64,000 nucleotides of DNA from J038 sp036734085 (GTDB lineage: Bacteria; Chloroflexota; Anaerolineae; Aggregatilineales; Phototrophicaceae), in contig DAIMZF010000002.1 in NCBI GenBank assembly GCA_036734085.1, positions 1-64,000 of the forward strand, written 5' to 3'. Positions 1-8,225 of this stretch are shown one piece after another. Each line of letters starts with the position of its first letter. The stretch's first letter is position 1. Both the position numbers and the translations under genes were made by a program. The notes under the pieces were generated by a model that did not search any database, was not told the origin of the DNA, and saw nothing but the letters and a program-made list of their open reading frames with translations.

Positions 1-111
1 GGCCGCCGCCAACACCCTTTGACACACCTTCCCAACCTGTCGCTTTTTGTGTTCCGTTCCCGTAAAATAGAGTCATCTATCCTCTAAAAACTTACGGGAA
101 GGCTTAACACT

Positions 112-966
112 GTGTCGCAATCGGCTATTCTTCTTATATCCTGCCCGGATAAGCGCGGCCTTGTCGCCAGCATCACGGATTTCATCTTTCGTCGGAATGG
201 CAATATCTTACACCTAGACCAGCATGTGGACTCCGAGCAGAACGTGTTTTTTATGCGTGTTGAATGGGATTTGACAAATTTTGAAATCCCGTCGGAGCGC
301 ATCCACGCGGCTTTTACCCCCATCGCAGAACAATATCAAATGACATGGCGGCTACATTTTTCTGATGATAGGTTGCGGATGGCATTATTTGTTTCCAAGC
401 AAGACCATTGTTTGTATGATATTTTATCGCGGTGGCAATCGGGCGAATTCCGCGTAGATATCCCAGTGGTGATTAGCAATCATCCAGATTTAGGCGCTGT
501 AGTGGATAAATTTGGCTTGAGATTTCAGGCTTATAGTGTGTCTGTCGGGAACAAAACCGATATTGAAGCGGAGCAAATCGCGCTATTAAAAGAGCAGAAT
601 ATTGATTTTGTAGTGCTGGCGCGTTATATGCAGATTTTGACAGATGGCTTTGTAGCACATTATCCCAACCGAGTGATTAACATTCATCACTCGTTTCTAC
701 CTGCGTTTCCCGGTGCGAAGCCGTACCACCAGGCGTATGAACGGGGCGTGAAGATTATCGGCGCGACCAGTCATTATGTCACACCAGAACTTGATGCAGG
801 GCCAATCATCGATCAGGATGTAACCCGTGTTGACCACCGCGATTCTATCCCGGAGATGGTGCGTAAGGGCAAAGACCTGGAAAAAACGGTGCTCTCTCGT
901 GCAATTTGGTATCATTTGCATCATCGGGTATTGGTTTACAACAACAAAACAGTGGTCTTTAAATAG
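112..966 (+). CDS. purU: Formyltetrahydrofolate deformylase PurU
   Basis: Hydrolyses 10-formyl-tetrahydrofolate to formate and tetrahydrofolate in the cytoplasm, balancing one-carbon units and supplying formate. The 284 residues match the family length. An N-terminal ACT domain (about 5-85) is followed by a formyltransferase-fold domain carrying the catalytic triad as Asn190 and His192 (motif NIHHSFLPAFPG) and Asp228 (motif ELDAGPIIDQD). The start is GTG at 112, with a GGGAAGG ribosome-binding site at 96-102, nine bases upstream; the next in-frame ATG would remove most of the ACT domain. A TAAAAT at 63-68 could be a -10 element but has no clear -35 partner. It is a single-gene unit closed by the hairpin at 976-1007. 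Assignment is secure by family; substrate was not tested. Confidence 0.95.
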   Translation: MSQSAILLISCPDKRGLVASITDFIFRRNGNILHLDQHVDSEQNVFFMRVEWDLTNFEIPSERIHAAFTPIAEQYQMTWRLHFSDDRLRMALFVSKQDHCLYDILSRWQSGEFRVDIPVVISNHPDLGAVVDKFGLRFQAYSVSVGNKTDIEAEQIALLKEQNIDFVVLARYMQILTDGFVAHYPNRVINIHHSFLPAFPGAKPYHQAYERGVKIIGATSHYVTPELDAGPIIDQDVTRVDHRDSIPEMVRKGKDLEKTVLSRAIWYHLHHRVLVYNNKTVVFK

Positions 967-975
967 AAATAAATA

Positions 976-1007
976 CAACGGGAGTGTGTGGCACGCTCCC
1001 GTTTTTT
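976..1007 (+). terminator. Intrinsic terminator of purU
   Basis: AACGGGAG (977-984) pairs with CTCCCGTT (996-1003), and the stem continues inwards through a G-U wobble to a three-base loop. It is followed at once by a run of six T. It sits ten bases after the purU stop and reads correctly for the plus strand; the minus-strand side lacks a T-tract. Confidence 0.88.
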
Positions 1008-1011
1008 GTTG

Positions 1012-1941
1012 TTACGCGACGACGGCTGGTTTCAGGCGTCGATTAGTGAATGTAACATTGATAATGCCAATACCAGCGAAAATAAGCACTGCACCGATAA
1101 TCATGTATAACTCGATGACTTCCCGCAGGACGACAGCGCCCAACACCAGCCCAATGACAGGCACGACGTAAGTCACCATCGACGCACGGAACGCGCCGAG
1201 TTCCTGCACGATGTAATAAAAGAAGATGTAAGCGATAAACGTGTTAAAGAAGCCTAAAATCAGTACGGCAATGACGGTATCGCGGGAGGCTTCGCTGAGT
1301 GGTACGGCGGCACGCCCACCGATGAGTGGTTCAATCAGCATAAAGGCGAATGCACATATCGCCGCCGGGATGAATGTGCCTGCGCTAATGACCATCGGCG
1401 AAATTGATTTTTTGATGACGGTACGGCTGTATACAGTGAAGATGCCATAAAACAGTGACCCCATCACAATGGCTAACTGACCCAGCAGGACGGGAACGTT
1501 GATTTGTGTGCCCTCAATACTCCCGCTAGAGAGGACTAAGACGCCTAAAAAGCCGACGATTAACCCTAAGACCTTCTTGCGTGTGATGCGCTCATCCGCA
1601 AAAATGAAGTGAGCGATAATCAGCGTGAATAATGACGCGGTAGACTGCAACACCGCCGCCATGCCGCTCGTGATGGTTTGCTCACCCAAAGAGATAAACG
1701 TATACGGAATAGCGGCGTTGCCAATGCCAATGATGATAAGCGAGCGTATAGTCGACCAATCACGCGGGAGCCTGCCGCCAGTAAGGTAAAGTGTCAATGT
1801 CAGGAAAACCGCCGCTATGCTGGTGCGGATAAAAACAACCTGTGTCGCGGAAAGTCCCTCTACACCGACGCGAATCAGCAAAAATGATGAACCCCATATA
1901 AAGGCCACCGCCCAAAAGGAAGCCCATGCCGCTTTATTCAT
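1012..1941 (-). CDS. EamA/DMT-superfamily transporter
   Basis: A 309-residue integral membrane protein of the drug/metabolite transporter superfamily. Two EamA repeats of about five hydrophobic helices each are visible, giving about ten membrane segments, the usual layout. The first helix has the typical FIWGSSFLLIRVG pattern and a second-repeat signature lies near FNTFIAYIFFYYIVQELGA. Family members export amino acids, metabolites or drugs; substrate cannot be read from sequence. The ATG start has an AAGGA site six bases upstream. It converges on purU across the terminator and stands apart from the liv operon on its other side. Confidence 0.88.
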   Translation of the reverse strand: MNKAAWASFWAVAFIWGSSFLLIRVGVEGLSATQVVFIRTSIAAVFLTLTLYLTGGRLPRDWSTIRSLIIIGIGNAAIPYTFISLGEQTITSGMAAVLQSTASLFTLIIAHFIFADERITRKKVLGLIVGFLGVLVLSSGSIEGTQINVPVLLGQLAIVMGSLFYGIFTVYSRTVIKKSISPMVISAGTFIPAAICAFAFMLIEPLIGGRAAVPLSEASRDTVIAVLILGFFNTFIAYIFFYYIVQELGAFRASMVTYVVPVIGLVLGAVVLREVIELYMIIGAVLIFAGIGIINVTFTNRRLKPAVVA

Positions 1942-1982
1942 GATGTGTCCTTAATTGAAATCCGCGCTGTATTAAAGAAGAT

Positions 1983-2009
1983 ACCCGTTAAGCATATGGC
2001 CTAACGGGT
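1983..2009 (-). terminator. Hairpin downstream of the PaaK-like gene
   Basis: ACCCGTTA (1983-1990) and TAACGGGT (2002-2009) form a perfect 8-bp inverted repeat with an 11-base loop, about 77 bases after the stop of the last liv-operon gene. On the minus strand it is followed by a pyrimidine-rich TATCTTCTTT, an imperfect T-tract. Probably the operon terminator, though a weak one. Confidence 0.5.
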
Positions 2010-2085
2010 GTTGGTGTCAATCTTAATGGTCTAAGATGGTTATTAAAGGGGCAGGGCTGTTAATACACTCGCTACCCTACATACT

Positions 2086-3294
2086 TTAATCCCATTTGCG
2101 CTCATCTTTGACAGTACGCTGGCCGCCAATTGTCCCGGCAGGCACGATGGTGACTTCATCAATCCGCAAGCGGATGGTACTTTGCGCTAAGGCTTTAATT
2201 TGCTCATCCAGGCCACTACCGTCTGCGCCCTCTTGTAGCTCCAGGCGGATGGTCACATAGTCATTATTGGCTGGGCGCGTAATGACGGCCTGTATGGTTT
2301 TAATCTGCGGGAAGGCCATCTTCGCGGCCATCAGTTGGTTAGGGTGGAGGAACATGCCGCGTACTTTAATCGCATCACCGCTACGGCCATATAAGCCGAG
2401 CAACTGTTGCCCACCGTTACACGCGGGGTCGGGTTCGGCGGCAAGTGCGCCTAAATCCCCCGTGCCGAAGCGCACCAACGGATACGCCGTGTTGAACGTA
2501 GTCGCCACAATTTCGCCCATCTCGCCATCGGGTACAGTCTGGCCTGTTTCCGGGTCTACAATCTCGATATACAGACTGTCCATCAAGCAGAATCCTTGTA
2601 GCCCGGTCATGGTGTAGCCCACAAATCCTAAATCTGCTGTGCCATAGGCGGAAGTGGTCTTCATGCCATAGTCACCTTCAAAGCGGGCTTGTTGGTTGGG
2701 TGTGTAAGGCTCTGCGGAAAACAACGCCTTTTTAATTGTCACGGCCTCTTTAGGGATGCCCATTTCATCACATTTGTCCAGCAGGGTCATCAGGTAACTC
2801 GGTTGGCCGACGAAGCCCGTCACGCGGAGTGCCTGCATCATCATGATTTGCAACTCTGTATTACCTGGCCCGGTGGGTAGGACGGTTGCGCCACACGCCC
2901 GCAAGCCTTCATCCAGCAGTAAGCCAGCCGGTGTCAGATGGTACATGAACGTATTCAGCACGCGGTCACCTTTGCCAAAGCCGACATACTTAAACGCCGC
3001 CAGTGTGCCTTCGCCCGCATCCGGGTTAATCGGCTGGGGGTCGAAGATAGGGCCGGGTGAGATGTAGATGCGTGGCAGTTCGTCCGGGTCTATCGCCAAG
3101 AAGCCGCCGAAGGGCGGGTTCTGCTGGTGGATTGCCACCAGGTCATCCTTGCGGGTGATGGGAATTTTGTGCAAATCCGCCGTTGATTGGATGTCGGCGG
3201 GCGTTACATTTGCGCCGTCTAAGATGTTCTTGATGGCAGGGGCTTTAGCATAGGCATGGGCGACTAAATCACGAATCCGTGCGTCATAGTTCAA
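2086..3294 (-). CDS. PaaK-like AMP-dependent ligase with degenerate P-loop
   Basis: Member of the phenylacetate-CoA ligase branch of the adenylating enzymes, which activate a carboxylate via an acyl-adenylate. Later motifs are recognisable: YGTADLGF (A5-like), YPLVRFGTGDLG (A7-like) and GRSGDAIKVRG (A8-like), with a C-terminal lysine in GQRTVKDERK. The usual Ser/Thr/Gly-rich phosphate loop (SSGTTGKP type) is replaced by YISPGPIFDPQP, so adenylation may be impaired or altered. I chose the TTG at 3294 (402 residues): it has a GGAGG site nine bases upstream, whereas the in-frame TTG at 3324 has none and would place that site inside the gene. Last gene of the liv operon, 50 bases after livF. Ligase or non-catalytic partner cannot be decided here. 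Confidence 0.75.
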   Translation of the reverse strand: MNYDARIRDLVAHAYAKAPAIKNILDGANVTPADIQSTADLHKIPITRKDDLVAIHQQNPPFGGFLAIDPDELPRIYISPGPIFDPQPINPDAGEGTLAAFKYVGFGKGDRVLNTFMYHLTPAGLLLDEGLRACGATVLPTGPGNTELQIMMMQALRVTGFVGQPSYLMTLLDKCDEMGIPKEAVTIKKALFSAEPYTPNQQARFEGDYGMKTTSAYGTADLGFVGYTMTGLQGFCLMDSLYIEIVDPETGQTVPDGEMGEIVATTFNTAYPLVRFGTGDLGALAAEPDPACNGGQQLLGLYGRSGDAIKVRGMFLHPNQLMAAKMAFPQIKTIQAVITRPANNDYVTIRLELQEGADGSGLDEQIKALAQSTIRLRIDEVTIVPAGTIGGQRTVKDERKWD

Positions 3295-3344
3295 AACAGT
3301 CTTCCTCCGGGTAGCTTGTATCAATCGGTTAATAATCGAGCTAT

Positions 3345-4139
3345 TTACCCTAACCAGCGTTTACGGCGCTTGTAGTGTTTAACATCTCGGTAGCTTTTAC
3401 GCTCGCCGGATGTGTTTAGCCCAAGATAAAACTCTTTAATATCTTCATTTTCTCGCAATTGTTCGGCAGGGCCATCCAGCACAATGCGTCCATTTTCCAT
3501 CACATAGCCATAATCGGCGAGTTCCAGCGCGGCACGTGCGTTTTGTTCCACCAATAAAACGGAAATTCCGGTGTCGTCTTTAATCTCTTTAATAATGCGG
3601 AATATCTCTTTAACGAGCATGGGTGCTAACCCGAGTGACGGCTCATCCAACATCAATAACTGAGGATGCCCCATCAATGCCCGCCCGATGACCAACATCT
3701 GCCCTTCACCGCCGGAAAGATAGCCACTAACGCGGTTACGCAGGTCTTTTAAGCGCGGGAAGAAGGTATACACCATATCGATGTCTTGTTTAGCACTGCG
3801 GCCTCCACGATACGACATAGCGCCCGTTTGCAGGTTTTCTTCCACAGTTAAATGGCGGAAGAGAGGCCGTCCTTCAATCACCTGGATTACGCCTTCACGC
3901 ACGATGTCCTCTGCGGCTTTGCCGTCAATGCGGTGGTTGTCCCATGTGATGTTGCCGCGTGATATTTCGCCTAATTCCTCTTTTAACAGGCCGCTAATAG
4001 CCTTCAACGTGGTGGATTTACCCGCACCGTTAGGGCCGAGTAACGTCACACACTGGCCCTTTTCTACCTGGAAGGACACACCACGTAACACAAGGATAAC
4101 ACTGTTATAAATCACTTCGATATTATTTACGTTCAGCAT
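3345..4139 (-). CDS. livF: Branched-chain-type ABC transporter ATPase (LivF-like)
   Basis: One of the two ATP-hydrolysing subunits of a HAAT-family (Liv) importer, bound to the cytoplasmic face of the permeases. Visible motifs: Walker A GPNGAGKST, the ABC signature LSGGEGQ, Walker B LLMLDEPSLGLAP, and the H-loop region LLVEQNA. The 264 residues are slightly longer than usual because of a basic tail. It lies downstream of the binding-protein gene across a GC-rich hairpin, so its level may be set separately from that gene. The gene name follows the subunit type; the substrate of this system is probably not a branched-chain amino acid, given the synthetase genes in the operon. Confidence 0.9.
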   Translation of the reverse strand: MLNVNNIEVIYNSVILVLRGVSFQVEKGQCVTLLGPNGAGKSTTLKAISGLLKEELGEISRGNITWDNHRIDGKAAEDIVREGVIQVIEGRPLFRHLTVEENLQTGAMSYRGGRSAKQDIDMVYTFFPRLKDLRNRVSGYLSGGEGQMLVIGRALMGHPQLLMLDEPSLGLAPMLVKEIFRIIKEIKDDTGISVLLVEQNARAALELADYGYVMENGRIVLDGPAEQLRENEDIKEFYLGLNTSGERKSYRDVKHYKRRKRWLG

Positions 4140-4183
4140 ATTAATTTACCCGTTCTCGGTGAACGTTTGCTTGTTTGGGAAAA

Positions 4184-4203
4184 GGGGCGGCGAGCGCCGC
4201 CCC
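4184..4203 (-). terminator. GC-rich hairpin between binding-protein gene and livF
   Basis: GGGGCGGC (4184-4191) and GCCGCCCC (4196-4203) form an 8-bp all-GC stem with a four-base loop. On the minus strand it is followed by TTTTCCC. It lies 33 bases after the binding-protein stop. This position is typical of a leaky terminator or 3'-stabilising hairpin that keeps the binding-protein message more abundant than downstream subunits. Confidence 0.6.
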
Positions 4204-4235
4204 CATGTGAGCGTATAAACTGAGAGTGTTACCCC

Positions 4236-5600
4236 TTATTCGCCCATACCCGGACGTGTATCCGGTGCTGGTGCGAAGTCGGTCAACGGGACAAGGTTCG
4301 GCGGGCCGGTAATTTCTGCGCTTTCAAACACCATCTGGACGATGCGGTTATTGGGCAGAGCGCGGATAGCGCCGCCGTCAAAGTCGAATGGATACAGGCC
4401 AAGCGGGTTGTAAACGGTGGTTTCAATCACATCTTTCATCACTGCGCCGTCAATCGCGTTAACGATGGCGCTGGCGTCGGTCAGGCCTTGATCTGCCGCA
4501 ATACCATTCGCCGCGATGGTGTATAGCTCGATGTAAGTATCCACCAAAGACCAGCCCAACAGGTAAGAAATGTTGATGCTTTGGATGCCGCGCTCATTGG
4601 CGACCGCTTGTTCCAGCAATAGCGCGATACCTGGCTCATCGTCGGAGTACCAGGCGAACGGCATAGAACCAATCATGCCATCAATTACCGGCAGGCCATC
4701 ACTGGCGCGTAAGGAGTTGGCAGAGAGCAATAGGGCGGAGGTATCCATACCCCAGTTTACAGAGCCTAACACGAGTTCTCCACTAAAGCCGATAAGCTCG
4801 ATGGCTTCCGCGACACGTACCGGGCCACTGGCGAGGGCGTTCACATAGATGATGGTTGCACCTGCGTCGATGTGGCTCTCAACCAATGTTGAAACAGAGG
4901 TGGAGTCCGCGATGGGCAGGAAGGTCTGTGCTTGTGCGATGACTTCAACGCCTGCCGCTTCGCAATAGGCGATGGCTTCCGGCGTGAAGGCGGCCAAACC
5001 AAAGGCGGCTACCGGGCCACCCCAGCCCATATAACCAATCACGGGGTCAGGGTAGAGGTCGGGGTTCGCGCCGATGTACTCGCAGAAGGTAGCGAATTGA
5101 TCAGCATAAAGTGGGTTGGTCGCATACACCCAGCCGGGTTCATCGCCAGATTCCCCATACAGGCCAGGCAGTGAGCCAGCGCTGATGAGCACCGGGATTT
5201 CATCTTCTTCTACAGTGGGGCGCAGAAGTTCGGAGTCTGCGGATGAATACAGTACAAGAACATCCGGGTTTTGGGCGCGGAGTTGCTCGTAACCTTCCGA
5301 AGTCCGGTTCGGGTCGCCGCCGGTATCAAAGTTAGCTTGGGCAAGCGTTGCACCGCAGACACCACCACGTGCATTGAAGTAGGAAATCGCATCCGCTAAA
5401 CCCGCCAGCAGGGGCAAGGTGATAGGTGAATAGCCTGGGCTACTGATGTCGCCTAAGTGGTAAATGGTGACTGTCGTCCCGGTTAAATCGACTTCACATT
5501 CACTATGCTCGATGAAGTCTGCAAGGTCTTCTTGCGCCGCGACAGGCAGGACGAGTGCCATCACTGATAAAACCATTAAAACCAAAACTAATTTACGCAT
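4236..5600 (-). CDS. Secreted substrate-binding protein of the Liv-type transporter
   Basis: Type I periplasmic-binding-fold protein that captures the substrate outside the membrane and delivers it to LivH/LivM. The 454 residues begin with a signal peptide (MRKLVLVLMVLSVMALVLP, then VAAQED, likely cut after Ala-Ala). No lipobox cysteine is present, so a membrane anchor is not obvious. The body shows two-lobe features such as GYMGWGGPVAAFG and NTRPGMGE-like proline/glycine-rich ends. It is longer than Escherichia coli LivK (about 370 residues). The 182-base gap upstream suggests its own promoter, though I found no convincing -35/-10 pair. Substrate is unknown. Confidence 0.85.
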   Translation of the reverse strand: MRKLVLVLMVLSVMALVLPVAAQEDLADFIEHSECEVDLTGTTVTIYHLGDISSPGYSPITLPLLAGLADAISYFNARGGVCGATLAQANFDTGGDPNRTSEGYEQLRAQNPDVLVLYSSADSELLRPTVEEDEIPVLISAGSLPGLYGESGDEPGWVYATNPLYADQFATFCEYIGANPDLYPDPVIGYMGWGGPVAAFGLAAFTPEAIAYCEAAGVEVIAQAQTFLPIADSTSVSTLVESHIDAGATIIYVNALASGPVRVAEAIELIGFSGELVLGSVNWGMDTSALLLSANSLRASDGLPVIDGMIGSMPFAWYSDDEPGIALLLEQAVANERGIQSINISYLLGWSLVDTYIELYTIAANGIAADQGLTDASAIVNAIDGAVMKDVIETTVYNPLGLYPFDFDGGAIRALPNNRIVQMVFESAEITGPPNLVPLTDFAPAPDTRPGMGE

Positions 5601-5782
5601 GTTAATAGTTTCCTCTCTTGAATATAGTTTGATGAACCAAAAACGAAGGCATCTAATCTTTTTGAACTGTTGCTTCCAGCCTCCTTTTTAAACATAACAC
5701 CGAAATCTTACATCCGCGACTCGGCCTAGAACAAGGCGCACCACACGGCGTTTAAAACGGCGCAATTTGCACCGGGTTCTAG

Positions 5783-6868
5783 CTAATAAGAATACGGGCG
5801 AATCTTCCACGAAATCTTTAGGATTTCCCAGCGATACGCCAAACCCCTTGGCTCTAATATCAGGAATAGCGCCAGGATTAAGCCAAATAACATTGGCTGT
5901 AACGCGCCCTGAATGTTTTCCGGTGGGATGAACGTCAGCACATCACGCAGAACATCATTGATGAACGGCAGAATAGCCGGAACAAGGCGCTGATTGACAA
6001 TAAAGATGAACGTCGCGCCGAACAATGGTCCTAACGGATAGCCCGCACCGCCGATGACCAGCATCGCTAGTAGCTCAATCGAGATAAATAACGGGTATTG
6101 GCTGGTGATGAGCGTGCGCTCGTAGAAAGCCAGCAAAACGCCTGCTATCCCCGCGAACATTGAACACAGGAAAAAAGCTGATAACTTATAGCGGAATACG
6201 TTAATGCCTAATAGCTCGGCGGCGAGATCATTATCTCGCACGGAGATAAACGCCCGTCCCGTGCGTGACCGGATAAGGTTACGCGCTACCAGGAACAATA
6301 CCACCGCTAACGGCACAATGATATAGTATAAGCCAGTACGGGTGACCGTTTCCCCGAAGAACTGCGGAGGAAAACGCTCCAACGGTAGCGGGTTGACACC
6401 CCCTGTTAAACCGGAGAGCGGATTTTCAATCAGCCAGATGATGATGTACTGCGCGGCTAAAGTTGCCATCGCCAGATAAAAACCCTTCACGCGCAGAGAG
6501 GGCAGGCCAAAGAGCAAGCCGACAAACCCTGTGAACAATGCCGCCGCCGGGAGCGCCGTCCAGAACGTGAAGCCCAGCTCTCGTACCAGCACGGCGGAAC
6601 TGTACGCGCCGACAGCCATAAACGCGGCTTGCCCTAGCGAAATCTGCCCGGTGTAGCCCATGAGGATGTTAAGCCCCTGCACCGCGATAGCAAAGATGGC
6701 GATACGAGCGACGAAGCCCGTCCAATCTGCGGGGAGGAAAAGCGGCAGGACAAGCAATACCGCAAAAATACCGTAAGAGGATACTTTATCCCATAACGTG
6801 CGGTTGATGGAGATGTCCTGCGCGTAATTTGTGTCGAATACCCCAGAGGGGCGAATGTTGGACGCCAT
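5783..6868 (-). CDS. livM: Liv-type ABC transporter permease (LivM-like)
   Basis: Membrane subunit of the HAAT-family importer, pairing with the LivH-like protein. The 361 residues contain about ten hydrophobic segments and the family hallmark GYTGQISLGQAAFMAVGAY, plus the ATPase-contact region RAFISVRDNDLAAELLGIN. The N-terminal 30 residues are hydrophilic. The ATG start is 48 bases after the livH stop, in operon with it. Upstream of the binding-protein gene the operon has a 182-base gap that could hold an internal promoter. Confidence 0.9.
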   Translation of the reverse strand: MASNIRPSGVFDTNYAQDISINRTLWDKVSSYGIFAVLLVLPLFLPADWTGFVARIAIFAIAVQGLNILMGYTGQISLGQAAFMAVGAYSSAVLVRELGFTFWTALPAAALFTGFVGLLFGLPSLRVKGFYLAMATLAAQYIIIWLIENPLSGLTGGVNPLPLERFPPQFFGETVTRTGLYYIIVPLAVVLFLVARNLIRSRTGRAFISVRDNDLAAELLGINVFRYKLSAFFLCSMFAGIAGVLLAFYERTLITSQYPLFISIELLAMLVIGGAGYPLGPLFGATFIFIVNQRLVPAILPFINDVLRDVLTFIPPENIQGALQPMLFGLILALFLILEPRGLAYRWEILKISWKIRPYSY

Positions 6869-6916
6869 ATTTCAAAAAATCCTTATGATAAAGCGTATTT
6901 AATTGGGTATTGCCAG

Positions 6917-8170
6917 CTATATTCGCTCAATTCTTCGTTGACCGAACAAACCGTCTGGACGGATGACCAACACGACCATCAAGATAATATACGGCACAAG
7001 TTGTGTCCCGGCATCATTGGCGAATAAAAAGTCACCATAACTCTGCGCGAGACCAATCACAATGCCGCCAATTAACGCGCCGCCGATCGATTCCAGGCCG
7101 CCCAGCAATACCGCCGGGAATGCCAGGAAGACTAATTGCGCCATGCCGCCGCCGATATTTGTTGCTGAACCATACAATACACCAGCAGATAGCGCCAACA
7201 ACGCCGCAATCGCCCATGCCGCCGCCAAAATCGCCCGCACACGCATTCCGACGGATTGCGCCAATACCTGATTTTCTGATGTGGCACGCATAGCCAGGCC
7301 GATATTGGTGTATTGGAAGAACAGGATAAACAGCAAGAACAGGATGAGCGCCACCGCAAACGAGATTAACATGCGCGAGTCCATGTTTACCGTTGTGATG
7401 CGTCCGGTGATAATTGCGGAAGCATCAATGCGGACGATGGCCGGTATCTTCCATGCCGCGTCTTCCACACCCGCTTGCACAAATATCCCCCGAAAGATGC
7501 CCAATGATTTATCAATACTACCCCATAGCATCAGGCTGGCTCCCCGAAACAATGCGTCCAGCGCAAGGGTCATTAAAATCATGGTAAAAAGTGGTTGTCC
7601 GACCAATGGCCGGATAGACAGGCGCTCAATCATCAAGCCCATTAAAACTGCAAATGTTATGCCGCCGATGAATGCGCGGATGAGGGGTATGGTGATTTGC
7701 GTCAGGCCGATGACAATGGCTATAGCGACCACTGCACCAATCCCGACTTGCACAGGGTTGAGCAGGTCGCGCAGGCTGTTCATGGCGATGAAGGAGCCAA
7801 CCATTAGCACGGCTAAGGCTACTGCCGCAAACACGTTTACTTGGTCGGCGGGGGTGATGAAAAAGCTGTAGAAAACCAGCGCCGTCAATAACATCATCGC
7901 GCCATGTGCAAAGTTAAAGATACCCGTTGCTTTGTTGATGATCACGATGCCGACGGCTACCAGTGAATAGATGCCGCCAATCAGTACGCCGTTGATGGTT
8001 GACTGGATAATCCCGCGTGGGTTAGTCCCAATCTGGTTCCCCAACCACAGCAGAAAAAGTATCGCTAAGATATAGCCAAGCCACTTAAAATAATTGCCCC
8101 ACCGGATGATCGGCATCCGAAAGGGGATGTAGCCTTCCTGTGGTTGTTGTGTTTGTAAATTGGTCGCCAT
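6917..8170 (-). CDS. livH: Liv-type ABC transporter permease (LivH-like)
   Basis: Membrane subunit of the importer. The family signature is seen in NGVLIGGIYSLVAVGIVI and KATGIFNFAHGAMM, and the late GGLESIGGALIGGIVIG segment is characteristic of LivH. The protein is about 417 residues against roughly 308 in E. coli because of extra hydrophobic segments between about 110 and 190. I place the start at the ATG at 8170; a TTG three codons upstream (8179) is possible, and neither has a strong ribosome-binding site. It lies between the acyl-CoA synthetase and livM genes on the same strand. Confidence 0.88.
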   Translation of the reverse strand: MATNLQTQQPQEGYIPFRMPIIRWGNYFKWLGYILAILFLLWLGNQIGTNPRGIIQSTINGVLIGGIYSLVAVGIVIINKATGIFNFAHGAMMLLTALVFYSFFITPADQVNVFAAVALAVLMVGSFIAMNSLRDLLNPVQVGIGAVVAIAIVIGLTQITIPLIRAFIGGITFAVLMGLMIERLSIRPLVGQPLFTMILMTLALDALFRGASLMLWGSIDKSLGIFRGIFVQAGVEDAAWKIPAIVRIDASAIITGRITTVNMDSRMLISFAVALILFLLFILFFQYTNIGLAMRATSENQVLAQSVGMRVRAILAAAWAIAALLALSAGVLYGSATNIGGGMAQLVFLAFPAVLLGGLESIGGALIGGIVIGLAQSYGDFLFANDAGTQLVPYIILMVVLVIRPDGLFGQRRIERI

Positions 8171-8225
8171 GTTTTTCAATTCTTTAAATTAAGTTCCAAA
8201 CGATTAGTTTAAAAATACAGCTATC

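Noticed and set aside
7281..7871. 196-codon plus-strand frame opposite livH
   Set aside because: Lies fully within livH, whose membrane-protein coding is clear; the plus-strand protein has no family features.
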